This document shows positions 26,261 to 34,225 of a DNA stretch of 64,000 bases, in pieces. Below the pieces are notes generated by a model that was not told the origin of the DNA, did no database searches, and was given only the letters and a program-made list of their open reading frames with translations. The stretch is from positions 62,001 to 126,000 of the forward strand of contig NZ_SEWE01000007.1 of assembly GCF_004167665.1 (NCBI RefSeq), read 5' to 3'. The DNA comes from Hymenobacter persicinus. GTDB lineage: Bacteria; Bacteroidota; Bacteroidia; Cytophagales; Hymenobacteraceae. How positions within the stretch are numbered: position 1 is the stretch's first letter; each line of letters begins with the position of its first letter. The position numbers were made by a program, and so were the translations under genes.

Positions 26261-26280
26261 TAAGTAGGCATGCCTACTTA
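26261..26280. promoter_or_regulatory. Perfect 20-bp palindrome, operator candidate
   Basis: TAAGTAGGCATGCCTACTTA is a perfect palindrome ending 10 nt before the -33 element of the DUF547 gene promoter. Its position and symmetry suit a dimeric regulator. No T-tract follows, so it is not a terminator. Confidence 0.55.
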
Positions 26281-26290
26281 TCCGTTGCAC

Positions 26291-26322
26291 TTTGCTTATA
26301 TCCTGAATTCACCCTAGCTTTG
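26291..26322 (+). promoter_or_regulatory. Complete -33/-7 promoter for the DUF547 gene
   Basis: TTTG (26291-26294), a 20-nt spacer and an exact TAGCTTTG (26315-26322) match the Bacteroidota sigma consensus well. The leader to the ATG at 26414 is about 85 nt and AT-rich. Confidence 0.75.
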
Positions 26323-26413
26323 AATAGTAATTTTAAACACAAATAATACAATAATAGTATCTACTGATACCGCTTACGCTGCTCTGTTTTTGCCCTTCTA
26401 CTGCCTTTTGCAC

Positions 26414-27214
26414 ATGTTTCTTCACCCAAATTTCCGCTGGCTACTGCTGCTGCTTGCCGGCCTGGCCTTGGTGCAGCCCCGGGCGCTGTACGCCGATAGC
26501 GCCAGTGCCCGCCGCCTGCACGAGCCCTGGAATGCACTGCTGGCCAAGCACGTCACCCGCGAAGGCTACGTCGACTACACCGGTGTCCTCGACGACGAGG
26601 ACAAGCTGGGGGCCTATCTGCAAACTATCCGAAAAACGCCGCCCGACGAGCAGCAGTGGAGCCGCCCGGAGCAGGAAGCCTACTGGCTCAACGTCTATAA
26701 TGCCGCTACTGTGTACATGGTCCTGCAGTACTACCCGGTGCAGAGCATGAACGAAATCAAGGTTAAGGGACTCAAGGGCAGCAAGTCGGCTTGGGAAGCG
26801 GCCAGCGTGACGGTGGGCACCCGCGAGTACTCCCTCAACCAGATCGAGCGGGAAGTGCTGCGCAACCGGTTCCAGGACCCGCGGGTGCATTTTGCCCTGG
26901 TCAGCGCGGCCCGCAGCTGCCCGCCCCTGCTCAACGAGGCCTACGACGGCACCCGCCTCAGCCAGCAGCTCGACGAGCAGGCGCGGCGCTTTTTGCGCAC
27001 GGCCGGGCTCAACCAGCTAACTCCCGACCACCTGCGCCTGTCAAGCCTCTTCGACTGGTACTCGGCCGAGCTGGGCGAGGGTGAAACGCTCATAACCTGG
27101 CTCAACCACTACGCCGACGTCAAACTTGCGCCCACCGCCACGGTGGAGTTCCTGCCCTTCGACTGGACGCTCAACGACCGGGTGCGGCAAACCGAAAACC
27201 AGGCGCTGAAGTAG
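26414..27214 (+). CDS. Secreted DUF547 protein
   Basis: A 266-residue exported protein; the signal peptide runs to about residue 27 (LVQPRALYA). The DUF547 domain is clear: REGYVDYTGVLDD, EQEAYWLNVYNAATVYMVL, and HFALVSAARSCPPL, which corresponds to the family's HFAL-x5-CPPL block. The family is widespread in Bacteroidota and its biochemical role is not established; the conserved Y, N, H and C suggest a hydrolase-like site, which is inference. The ATG at 26414 is chosen over a TTG eight codons earlier. The promoter and palindrome upstream suggest regulated expression. Confidence 0.88.
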   Translation: MFLHPNFRWLLLLLAGLALVQPRALYADSASARRLHEPWNALLAKHVTREGYVDYTGVLDDEDKLGAYLQTIRKTPPDEQQWSRPEQEAYWLNVYNAATVYMVLQYYPVQSMNEIKVKGLKGSKSAWEAASVTVGTREYSLNQIEREVLRNRFQDPRVHFALVSAARSCPPLLNEAYDGTRLSQQLDEQARRFLRTAGLNQLTPDHLRLSSLFDWYSAELGEGETLITWLNHYADVKLAPTATVEFLPFDWTLNDRVRQTENQALK

Positions 27215-27243
27215 GGAAATCTGCTTTGGCGGGCATCAAATTG

Positions 27244-27278
27244 GCTCCGGCGCTGTTATTCAGGGCCGGAGCTTTTTT
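27244..27278 (+). terminator. Intrinsic terminator after the DUF547 gene
   Basis: An 8-bp stem GCTCCGGC/GCCGGAGC with a 13-nt loop followed by six T residues. Confidence 0.8.
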
Positions 27279-27328
27279 CATGCCCGGGCCCACGCCGGCC
27301 GTTTGGATCGGGCCGCCTACGCTTTTCT

Positions 27329-28000
27329 ATGGACCACAAATTTCTGCTTGACTTTCTGCGCAACCTTGCCGCCAACAACCACAAAGCCTGGATGGACGAG
27401 CACCGGGCCGACTACCACCGCGCCCGCGCCGTGTTCAGCGGCTTGGTCCAACAGGTGCTCACCGGCACCCAGCGCTTTGAGCCCGAGCTGCTGGGCCTGA
27501 CGGTGCCCGAAACGATGTTCCGCATCAACAAAAACGACCGGTTTCAGCAAAGCAATGAGCCGTATAAGCGGCACATGGGCGCCAGCCTCACCCAGGGCGG
27601 CCGGCACGCGCCGCGGGCGGGCTATTTTCTGGCCGTGCAGCCCGGGGGCCAAACCTGGATTGGGGCCGGCAAATGGCATCCCGAACCCGCGGCGCTGGCC
27701 CGCATCCGCCAGGAAGTGCACTACAACGGCGCGGCGTTTCACGAAATCCGGCAGCACGCCGAGTTTCAGCAGCACTTCCCCGACGGCCTGGAGGGCGACA
27801 AGCTCCAGCGTCCGCCCAAGGGCTACGACAAAGACGACCCCGATATCGAGTGGCTCAAGCTTAAGGATTTCGTCGTGACCCGCTCCTTTACCGACGCCGA
27901 GGTGCGCCGCCCCGACTTCGCCGACCGGGTGGTCGAGACGTTCCAGGTAGCTCAGCCCTTCGTGCGCTTTCTCAACGAAGCCCTGGACGCCCCCGAGTAG
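27329..28000 (+). CDS. DUF2461 family protein
   Basis: A 223-residue cytosolic protein of the DUF2461/TIGR02453 family. Typical sequence: FLRNLAANNHKAWMDEHRAD at the start, ETMFRINKNDRFQQSNEPYK in the middle, HMGASLTQGG, and YFLAVQPGGQTWIGAGKWHP. The family is common in Bacteroidota and Proteobacteria; no activity is firmly assigned. The length is normal. It is monocistronic, bracketed by a terminator on each side. Confidence 0.9.
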   Translation: MDHKFLLDFLRNLAANNHKAWMDEHRADYHRARAVFSGLVQQVLTGTQRFEPELLGLTVPETMFRINKNDRFQQSNEPYKRHMGASLTQGGRHAPRAGYFLAVQPGGQTWIGAGKWHPEPAALARIRQEVHYNGAAFHEIRQHAEFQQHFPDGLEGDKLQRPPKGYDKDDPDIEWLKLKDFVVTRSFTDAEVRRPDFADRVVETFQVAQPFVRFLNEALDAPE

Positions 28001-28011
28001 TGGCTGACCCG

Positions 28012-28063
28012 CCCGCCCGCAAGACGGCCCGCAGCGCATGCTGCGGGCCGTCTTGCGGGCGGG
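28012..28063. terminator. Long hairpin between convergent genes
   Basis: A perfect 23-bp GC-rich stem (28012-28034 with 28041-28063) with a 6-nt loop, between the convergent DUF2461 and kinase genes. Confidence 0.8.
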
Positions 28064-28079
28064 TCCTTTGCTGCCAAGC

Positions 28080-28703
28080 CTAGAACAGGCCGAACAGGGT
28101 GCTGTTGATTTTTTCGATGATGATGCCCAGGTCCTCGGGGTTGTTCACGTAGTCGAGGTTGTTCACGTCCACGATGAGCAGCTTGCCATACTTGTAGTTG
28201 CTGATCCAGCGCTCGTAATTCTCGTTGAGGTTTTTGAGATACTCAATCTTGATGTTGTTCTCGTAGTCGCGGTTGCGCTTGTCGATCTGCTGAATCAGCT
28301 TGGGCAAATCGGCTTTGAGGTAGAGCAGCAGGTCGGGCGCATCCACCATGCTGATCATCGACTCGAACAGATTCAGGTAGTTCTGGTGGTCGCGCTCGGT
28401 CATCAGGCCCGAGTCGTGGAGGTTGGCCGCGAAAATGTGGGCGTCCTCGTAGATGGTGCGGTCCTGAATGACGCCCTTACTGGCGCTTTGCAGCTTCTTG
28501 ATCTGCTGGGTCTGGCGGAAGCGGCTGTTGAGGAAATACACCTGCAGGTGAAACGACCAGCGGGGCATGTCGTCGTAAAAATCCTTCAGATACGGGTTGT
28601 GGTCGACATCTTCCAGAAAAACTTCCCAGTTGAAATGATGGGCCAGCTTGTTGGCCAGGGTGGTTTTGCCGGCGCCAATGTTGCCAACTATTGCAATGTG
28701 CAT
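28080..28703 (-). CDS. Deoxynucleoside kinase
   Basis: A 207-residue cytosolic enzyme that phosphorylates deoxynucleosides for dNTP salvage. The P-loop GNIGAGKTT is at residues 7-15. EDVDHNPYLKDFYDD, then SFHLQVYFLNSRF, and the DRTIYEDAHIF block (the family's ERS/DR-S-like catalytic and substrate-binding motif) follow in the usual order. The length matches dAK/dGK-type bacterial enzymes; base specificity cannot be told. The ATG at 28703 directly precedes the P-loop strand. An exact -7 box lies 38 nt upstream. Confidence 0.93.
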   Translation of the reverse strand: MHIAIVGNIGAGKTTLANKLAHHFNWEVFLEDVDHNPYLKDFYDDMPRWSFHLQVYFLNSRFRQTQQIKKLQSASKGVIQDRTIYEDAHIFAANLHDSGLMTERDHQNYLNLFESMISMVDAPDLLLYLKADLPKLIQQIDKRNRDYENNIKIEYLKNLNENYERWISNYKYGKLLIVDVNNLDYVNNPEDLGIIIEKINSTLFGLF

Positions 28704-29008
28704 GTGGGAGAGCAGGAAGGGACGAAGGAAAAAATAGCCTGCAAAAGTAACGGAAAGCAGTGGAAACCCGGCAGCAAAAAATGCAGGCTGGGCCAAGCCC
28801 AAGCGCTGGAACGTAGGCAAGAATTAATTTGATTTGCCGGTCTATATTCAGTAAATTAAATACTGATTCAGCCCGCCCTTTCCTACTAGGCCGTTTGGGG
28901 CCGAATCCTCGCTTCGCGCCGCCACTCCGCTTTCCTTCGCCCATTGCAGCTCCTGCTTTTTCCATCGTCCGGTCCCGACCCTTCCGCACCCTCTGCCGCT
29001 GCCTGCTT
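28704..29008. other. Gene-free divergent intergenic region
   Basis: About 305 bp between the kinase and a divergent STAS-like gene. It holds the kinase promoter (28742-28749), an AT-rich patch near 28820-28870 with a short inverted repeat CAGTA-N7-TACTG (28849-28865), and probably the promoter of the plus-strand gene. The plus-strand frame stays open from 28829 but reads like non-coding sequence. Nothing else was seen. Confidence 0.6.
28742..28749 (-). promoter_or_regulatory. Exact -7 box for the deoxynucleoside kinase
   Basis: TACTTTTG on the minus strand, 38 nt before the start codon at 28703. Confidence 0.6.
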
Positions 29009-29452
29009 ATGCCCGCTCTTTCGTCTGCCTTCGTCGAGCTTGAATCTGTGTTTGATGAGCACGACCGCCTGATTGCTACTTTTCGGCACTATCCCGAAGA
29101 ACAGCTGCTCTACATCCGCTGGACCGGCAACCTGACGGGCAAGGAGGTTATTAAAGTGGCCAAGGCCGGGGGCGCCATTGAGCAACGCCTGCACTGCCCA
29201 CTGCTGCTCAACGACAAGACCGACTCAACCGGCGACTGGTCGGAAGCCCTGCCGTGGCTGGAGTACGAGTGGCTGCCGCTGGCCATCGAGGCGGGTCTGC
29301 GGGCTTTTGCCTACGTTTTCTCGCCCGATATGCGCAACCAGTTTATCAGCGTCGAGTTTGCGGAGCGCGTGGGCCAGCAGTTGCCCATCCAGCTGTTCTA
29401 CGACACGGCCACGGCCTGGGAATGGCTGCGCCGTCAGCGGGCCGCGGCCTAA
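29009..29452 (+). CDS. STAS/SpoIIAA-like protein
   Basis: A 147-residue soluble protein with no signal peptide. The fold pattern is strand-helix-strand: LLYIRWTGNLTGKEVIKVAK, LLLNDKTDSTGDW, FAYVFSPDMRN, and a final LFYDTATAWEWLRR. It resembles the SpoIIAA/STAS-like proteins common in Cytophagales. Two relatives sit in tandem at 59703 and 60200, sharing the W near the first strand and the terminal LF-D-x-A-WL block. Its partner and function are unknown. Confidence 0.7.
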   Translation: MPALSSAFVELESVFDEHDRLIATFRHYPEEQLLYIRWTGNLTGKEVIKVAKAGGAIEQRLHCPLLLNDKTDSTGDWSEALPWLEYEWLPLAIEAGLRAFAYVFSPDMRNQFISVEFAERVGQQLPIQLFYDTATAWEWLRRQRAAA

Positions 29453-29503
29453 GCTCACGACCCACCGACGGCGCAGGATATTGATGCGGAAGAAGCGCGA
29501 AGT

Positions 29504-30184
29504 TTACTTCTCGTTTACTATGTCTTTCACGTCGCGGGCTTTTTCCAGAGTCCGGAACTCGGCCTGCAGGGAACGAACCCGCACCCGGTCGTCGAGGCTG
29601 AGCTGCTCGCGCACCTGCTCGTAGCGCACGTTCAGCTTTTCGAGCACGGCGCTGGCCGAGCTCCAGTCGGCCTGGCTCCACTGCCGACGATTGTCGCGGG
29701 TGTGTTCGAGCAGGCGGCCGTAGAGGTCGGGCAACTCCGTAGCCCGGGCCGAGCTGATAACCACGTTTTCGTTGAGCAGGCGGCGCTGAGCATCGACAGC
29801 CGTGGCAGGCCGGCGCGTCACGGCGTCGATGCTGTCCTGCTTGGAGGCCCACTTCTGGTAACGCACTTTCTGGGTGGTGTATTCGCGCTTGGAAGTGGAG
29901 GAAAGGCTATCCACGGCCGAGTCGAGGCGGCGGCTCTGGCGTTCGAAGTCATCCTTGATGCGCGGCAGTTCGCGGCGGACGGTGCTTTCGGCCTGGCCAA
30001 TGCGCTCATTCACCCAGGTGCTGAACACGTCCAGGTCGCGCTCCAACGATTTGGGCGTGGTCAGGATGGGTTCCGACGCTTTGGTCGTGGTTTTGGGCTT
30101 GGTAGTGGTTTGGGCGGCGGCCGTCTGGGGGCTGGCCAGCCAGCTGAAGGCCACGAGGCTCAAGGGAAGCAGAACGGGTTTCAT
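29504..30184 (-). CDS. Secreted coiled-coil protein, unknown
   Basis: A 226-residue protein with a signal peptide (SWLASPQTAAAQ). A short T/K-rich linker is followed by almost continuous helix rich in E, R, Q and S with heptad-like spacing (ERIGQAESTVRRELPRIKDD, DFERQSRRLDSAVDSLSS). It is likely a periplasmic coiled coil. No family is recognised with confidence. The stop lies about 50 bp from the end of the convergent STAS-like gene. Confidence 0.8.
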   Translation of the reverse strand: MKPVLLPLSLVAFSWLASPQTAAAQTTTKPKTTTKASEPILTTPKSLERDLDVFSTWVNERIGQAESTVRRELPRIKDDFERQSRRLDSAVDSLSSTSKREYTTQKVRYQKWASKQDSIDAVTRRPATAVDAQRRLLNENVVISSARATELPDLYGRLLEHTRDNRRQWSQADWSSASAVLEKLNVRYEQVREQLSLDDRVRVRSLQAEFRTLEKARDVKDIVNEK

Positions 30185-30312
30185 GGGTCAGGGGCGAGTA
30201 GGTGATGGAACAACGAGCGGCACGGTGCCGGTCGGATGGCGGGAGCACGGCAATTTCTGGCCCAAAACGCAGCCATTGGCCGGCGGGGTTCGTTTTATAG
30301 CCAAAAAAACGC

Positions 30313-30320
30313 AACTTTTG
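30313..30320 (+). promoter_or_regulatory. -7 box next to the GNAT start codon
   Basis: AACTTTTG matches TAnnTTTG at 7 of 8 positions and ends 6 nt before the ATG at 30327. Confidence 0.4.
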
Positions 30321-30326
30321 TGGCCT

Positions 30327-30845
30327 ATGTCGTCCTCTGCTACTGCTCCCGTTACCATCAAACCCGCCACCCTGGCCGATATTCCGACTATCATTGGGCT
30401 GGCCGAGGCTACCTGGGAGCCGACGTACCGCTTTATCGTCTCGAAGGAGCAGATTGAGTACATGTACCGCGTCATCTACACCCCCGCCTCCTTGCAGCGG
30501 CAGATGGCCGACGACGGCCACGCCTTCCTGCTGCTGTACGTAGAGGGACACCCGGCGGGTTATGCTTCCTACGCCGCACTGCCCCAGGAAGCCGGGGTTT
30601 TCAAGCTCCATAAGATTTACATTCTGCCTTCTCACCAGGGGCAAGGCCTGGGCCAGCACGTGGTGCGGGCCGTGGAAGAAGCCGTCCGGGCCGCCGGGGG
30701 CCACACGCTGGAGCTAAACGTGAACCGCCGCAACCCGGCCATTTCATTCTATGAGCACCAGGGCTTCCACCGGCACCAGGAAGTCGACATTCCCATCGGG
30801 CCTTACTGGATGAATGATTACGTGATGCGCAAAGAACTTGCGTAA
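30327..30845 (+). CDS. GNAT-family N-acetyltransferase
   Basis: A 172-residue protein. The acetyl-CoA-binding motif A is LPSHQGQGLGQHVV (the family's Q/R-x2-G-x-G/A), preceded by the beta-4 strand VFKLHKIYI and followed by LELNVNRRNPAISFYEHQGF, the motif B block. The opening IKPATLADIPTIIGLAEATW is typical. The acceptor substrate is unknown. The chosen start is supported by the nearby -7 box; the frame is open upstream but without family similarity. Confidence 0.9.
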   Translation: MSSSATAPVTIKPATLADIPTIIGLAEATWEPTYRFIVSKEQIEYMYRVIYTPASLQRQMADDGHAFLLLYVEGHPAGYASYAALPQEAGVFKLHKIYILPSHQGQGLGQHVVRAVEEAVRAAGGHTLELNVNRRNPAISFYEHQGFHRHQEVDIPIGPYWMNDYVMRKELA

Positions 30846-30896
30846 TTGCGGAGCGGTTGGCTTGCCGCGCTTTCATTTCTGCTGATTTATCCGCGT

Positions 30897-31394
30897 ATGC
30901 GTCTTTCTAGTTCTGCCGCCGCCCGCCTGGGCGTGGGCACCCTGCTGCTGCTGCTGAGCCACGTGGGCTTTGGGCAAATCATGAAGCAAAAGCACCTGGA
31001 GCTAATTCAGGCGCGCAGCGCTTCCTGGAACAAGGCTTTCAACAGCCGCGACACCACCGCTTTGGGTGGGCTGCTGCACCCGGGCTTCACGCTCAACACC
31101 GCCACGGGCAGCCAAACCACGGCCGCCAGCGTGCGTCTGAGTTTCCGCCAACTGTTTCGCCAGCGCCCCGACATCACCTGGATGAACCGCAGCTTGGCCA
31201 CCGAAATCAGTGACCTGGGCAACGTGGCCTACGAAACCGGGGAGTGGGCCGAGGCCTGGACCGACCCGCAGAGCAAAACCAAAAACCGCATTATCGGCAA
31301 GTACTGGCTGATGTGGAAGTACGAAAACAATGCCTGGCAGATGTTTTCGGCCATCTACACGCCCATGAACTGCTCCGGCAACGCCTGCCGCTAA
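30897..31394 (+). CDS. Secreted NTF2-like (DUF4440-type) protein
   Basis: A 165-residue protein with a signal peptide to about residue 26 (SHVGFGQ). The mature part has the cone-like NTF2/SnoaL pattern: an N-terminal helix ending in SASWNKAFNSRDTTALGGLL, then HPGFTLNTATG, strands RSLATEISDLGNVAYETGEW, and a terminal KYWLMWKYENNAWQMFS. DUF4440-like proteins are often ketosteroid-isomerase-fold enzymes or binding proteins; the role is unknown. It may be cotranscribed with the GNAT gene 50 bp upstream and the CDGSH gene 42 bp downstream. Confidence 0.82.
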   Translation: MRLSSSAAARLGVGTLLLLLSHVGFGQIMKQKHLELIQARSASWNKAFNSRDTTALGGLLHPGFTLNTATGSQTTAASVRLSFRQLFRQRPDITWMNRSLATEISDLGNVAYETGEWAEAWTDPQSKTKNRIIGKYWLMWKYENNAWQMFSAIYTPMNCSGNACR

Positions 31395-31436
31395 GGCTTC
31401 TTTTTCGCTTTAATTTCACCACCAACACCTTTTTTT

Positions 31437-31661
31437 ATGGCCGCTACCAAACTTACCGTGCTCAGCAACGGCTCCCTCCGCGTGGAGGGCGACTTCGAAC
31501 TCGTTGATGCCCAGGGCCAGCCCTACGGCTTGGCCGGCCGGGAGCGAATCAGCGTCTGCCGCTGCGGCCTGTCGAAAAACAAGCCCTTCTGCGACGGTTC
31601 CCACAAGGGTCACTTCGAGCACAATGCCGAAGCCTTCGACCTGCCTGCCCCCAAGGTTTAG
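31437..31661 (+). CDS. CDGSH-type iron-sulfur protein
   Basis: 74 residues. The metal site is complete: C41 and C43 in VCRCG, C52 in PFCDGSH and H56, the 3Cys-1His ligand set of a [2Fe-2S] CDGSH cluster. These small proteins act in redox or iron-sulfur handling; the single motif fits the short bacterial type. The start at 31437 is preceded by a run of T residues. It is followed by a perfect palindromic terminator. Confidence 0.93.
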   Translation: MAATKLTVLSNGSLRVEGDFELVDAQGQPYGLAGRERISVCRCGLSKNKPFCDGSHKGHFEHNAEAFDLPAPKV

Positions 31662-31692
31662 CTCGGTCGCTTAGGCAGCCGCATCCACAGAA

Positions 31693-31722
31693 AAGCCCCG
31701 TCGTAGCGCTACGACGGGGCTT
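31693..31722. terminator. Palindromic bidirectional terminator
   Basis: A perfect 30-bp palindrome (AAGCCCCGTCGTAGC and its complement) between the convergent CDGSH and acyl-CoA-binding genes. The outer stem shares AAGCCCCGTCG with the terminator at 14223. Confidence 0.75.
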
Positions 31723-31787
31723 ATTGCTGCAAGACAGTTTTCGGCTCAGGCGGCAAAATCTGACCTAGCCGCCGGAGCGTTGCTTGC

Positions 31788-32051
31788 TTAGGCGCACTGC
31801 TCGAACAAGGAGTTGACCAGCTTCACGTATTCCTGGCGGGCGTCATCCTGGCTTTTGCCGCTGAGCTCGGCCCAGGCGTCGTACTTGGCGATGCCCTTGA
31901 AGTCGAAGCCCCCGGGCCGGTCGCCGCTCACGTCGCCTTCGGAGGCCTGCTTGTAGAGGGCGTAGAGCTGGAGTAGCACCATGTTGCTGGGCTTGGAGGG
32001 CAGCTGCTGGGCCCGGGCGGCGGCAGCTTCAAATTCTTCGGTGGTAGCCAT
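31788..32051 (-). CDS. Acyl-CoA-binding protein
   Basis: 87 residues, the standard ACBP length. The four-helix family pattern is clear: FEAAAARAQQLPSKPSNMVL, LQLYALYKQASEGDVSGDRP, and KYDAWAELSGKSQDDARQEY. The conserved Y, K and W residues that hold the CoA and acyl chain are present. It buffers or delivers long-chain acyl-CoA in the cytosol. ACBP is better known from eukaryotes but occurs in many Bacteroidota. Confidence 0.95.
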   Translation of the reverse strand: MATTEEFEAAAARAQQLPSKPSNMVLLQLYALYKQASEGDVSGDRPGGFDFKGIAKYDAWAELSGKSQDDARQEYVKLVNSLFEQCA

Positions 32052-32139
32052 AAGGCAGGATTTAGGTGGTTAGACGGGTGTCCGCCCTCATACGCGGGCG
32101 GCAGCGGGAAGGTACAGATTCCGCCGCATACTACGCGGC

Positions 32140-33549
32140 ATGCAGCGTTTATTTCGCCGGGCCGCGGGCTTGTCGAACTGCCGCGCCGGGGCTTATTTTT
32201 GCTTTCCTCCGCTTCTAAATCCTGCTGTTCTGGCCTCTACTCCTGCTGCCCCCGCCCGTTCCTCCCGTTTGCTGCGCCTGCTGGGCCTGGGATTTGGTCT
32301 GGCCGTGGTGGTAGGTGGTACCACCGGCACGGGCGTGCTTCGCTCCCCGCGCGAGGTGGCCGAGGCCGTAGGCTCACCCTCCGGCGTGCTGCTAGTGTGG
32401 CTGGCAGGCGGCCTTTATGCCCTGCTAGGGGCCAACGCCATTGCCGAGTTGGGCGCCATGCTGCCCCAGGCCGGGGGCTGGTACGGCTACGCCCACCGGG
32501 CTTTCGGCGAATTTGTGGCCGTGGTGGTGGCCTGGGGCGACTGGGTGAGCAGCTGCGTAACCGGAGCCCTGGTGGCGCTGATGATGAGCACCTACGTGGC
32601 TCTGTTGGTACCGGCCCTGGCCGGGCACGAGCGGACGGTGGCACTGGCCTCGGTGGCGGGCCTGGGCTTGATTCAGTGGCGGGGACTGCGCGAGGCCAGC
32701 CGGGCCCAGGAAATTACGGCCCTACTGGTAGCTGGGGCCCTGCTGGTGCTGCTGGCCGGCAGCTGGTGGCTGCCCGCAGCTCCGGCGCCGACCAAAGCCC
32801 TGGGCGGCACTGGTATCGGGAGCCTGGTGGTGGCGTTTCAGGCCGTCATCTTCGCCTACGACGGCTGGTACGCGGCCATTTACTTTGCCGAGGAAGACCA
32901 CGACCCCGCCCGCGCCGTACCCCGTTCGATGCTGGGTGGCGTGGGGCTGGTGATTCTGACCTACGCTTTACTCAATGCGGCTTTGCTGCACGCTCTGCCC
33001 TTTGCCGAGCTGACCAGCGCCGAGCTGCCCCTTGCTGAGGTGGCCGACCGGCTACTGGGCCCCTGGGGCCGGCGCGCCATGCTGGCCGTAGCCGTGCTGG
33101 GCCACCTGGGCGTGCTTAATTCGGTGCTGCTGATGGCCACGCGGGTGCTCTTTGCCCTGGGCCGCGACAAACTCTTGCCCCAGCCCCTGGCCCGGGTGCA
33201 CACGGCCGGCACGCCCCGCCCGGCCCTGCTGGTGGCCGTAGCCCTGACGGTGCTGCTGCTGGCCACGGGCACCGCTGAGCAGCTGCTGGCCGTAACCAGC
33301 ATTCTGTTCGTGAGCTATTACGCCGTCGGGTTTGCGGCGGTGCTCTGGCTGCGCCGGACGGCCCCCGAGCTGCCCCGCCCCTACCGCACCTGGGGCTTCC
33401 CGGTTACGACCTGGCTGGCTCTGCTGGGTTCGGCAGCCTTTCTGGTAAGCAACGCCGTGGCCGAGCCCGCCAACACGCTGCTGGCCGCGGGGCTGGTGGC
33501 CGGCAGCTACCCGGTCTGGCGGCTCGTGAAACGGCGGGAGGCAGCCTGA
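32140..33549 (+). CDS. APC-superfamily amino-acid permease
   Basis: A 469-residue membrane protein with about 12 helices. The TM1 family motif is VVVGGTTGTGVLRSPREVAE, and TM6 has FAYDGWYAAIYFAEE, both typical of LAT/APA-type amino-acid transporters. It would exchange or import amino acids; the substrate is not readable. The N-terminus is uncertain: the ATG at 32140 gives about 45 atypical leading residues, and an exact -7-like TATTTTTG at 32194-32201 lies inside this leader, so the true start may be further in, perhaps at a non-ATG codon near 32230. Confidence 0.88.
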   Translation: MQRLFRRAAGLSNCRAGAYFCFPPLLNPAVLASTPAAPARSSRLLRLLGLGFGLAVVVGGTTGTGVLRSPREVAEAVGSPSGVLLVWLAGGLYALLGANAIAELGAMLPQAGGWYGYAHRAFGEFVAVVVAWGDWVSSCVTGALVALMMSTYVALLVPALAGHERTVALASVAGLGLIQWRGLREASRAQEITALLVAGALLVLLAGSWWLPAAPAPTKALGGTGIGSLVVAFQAVIFAYDGWYAAIYFAEEDHDPARAVPRSMLGGVGLVILTYALLNAALLHALPFAELTSAELPLAEVADRLLGPWGRRAMLAVAVLGHLGVLNSVLLMATRVLFALGRDKLLPQPLARVHTAGTPRPALLVAVALTVLLLATGTAEQLLAVTSILFVSYYAVGFAAVLWLRRTAPELPRPYRTWGFPVTTWLALLGSAAFLVSNAVAEPANTLLAAGLVAGSYPVWRLVKRREAA

Positions 33550-33688
33550 AAAAGCTGGTTTCTACGGTTCTGCTAGTGGTTCAGCTTGTATTTTTTTGTT
33601 GACTCCCTCCCCTTTCGGAACGCAACCCCGGCCGGGCCGGGCGGCGTATGCGCAGCAGATTTCCTGCCCTGCTTTTCGCCTTTTTCCT

Positions 33689-34219
33689 ATGAAAACGCCC
33701 GATCTGAACGCTCTCATCAAGCAATTTTTACAGCACAAGCTCAAGCTGGCCCTGGCCGAAAGCTGCACCTGCGGCCTGGTGGCGGCGCAGCTGGCGCCCA
33801 CCGAAGGCATCGGGGAAGTGCTGCTGGGCTCGGTGGTGACCTACCACTCCGAGGCTAAGCAACGGCTGCTGGGGGTAAAAAAGAAAACCCTGACCGAATA
33901 TTCGGCCGAAAGTCAGCAGACCACGAACGAAATGGCCCAGGGTCTGCACCGCCAACTGCCTACGGCCGACGTGTGCGTGGCCATCACGGGCTTGTTTGGG
34001 CCCGGCGCTTCCGAGCAGGCCGATAAGCCCGTGGGCACCATTTTCGTGACCATCCTTTTCGAGGGGCGGGCCCACGAGTACCGGGAGCAGCTCAAAGGCA
34101 GCACTGATAAGCTCGGTCTGCTGGCCGCCGACTTCATCTACACCCAGCTCGGCCACCTGCTCGACCAACGCCAGCAGCTGGCCCTCAATACGCCGCTGTC
34201 GACGAAAGCAGCCAAGTAA
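33689..34219 (+). CDS. CinA C-terminal-type nicotinamide-nucleotide amidohydrolase
   Basis: 176 residues, the stand-alone CinA-C/PncC domain. Family motifs: LALAESCTCGLVAAQL with the nucleophile-region serine and cysteine, GSVVTYHSEAKQRLLGV, and VCVAITGLFGPG with SEQADKPVGTIFVT. The enzyme deamidates nicotinamide mononucleotide to NaMN in pyridine-nucleotide recycling. LFGPG replaces the more usual IAGPG. The ATG at 33689 fits family length. It converges on the next gene with 6 bp between stops. Confidence 0.9.
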   Translation: MKTPDLNALIKQFLQHKLKLALAESCTCGLVAAQLAPTEGIGEVLLGSVVTYHSEAKQRLLGVKKKTLTEYSAESQQTTNEMAQGLHRQLPTADVCVAITGLFGPGASEQADKPVGTIFVTILFEGRAHEYREQLKGSTDKLGLLAADFIYTQLGHLLDQRQQLALNTPLSTKAAK

Positions 34220-34225
34220 GCCCGC

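Noticed and set aside
28829-29008. Extension of the STAS-like gene upstream to 28829 (60 more codons)
   Set aside because: The added residues are R/P/F-rich with no similarity to the two related proteins, which start near the first strand.
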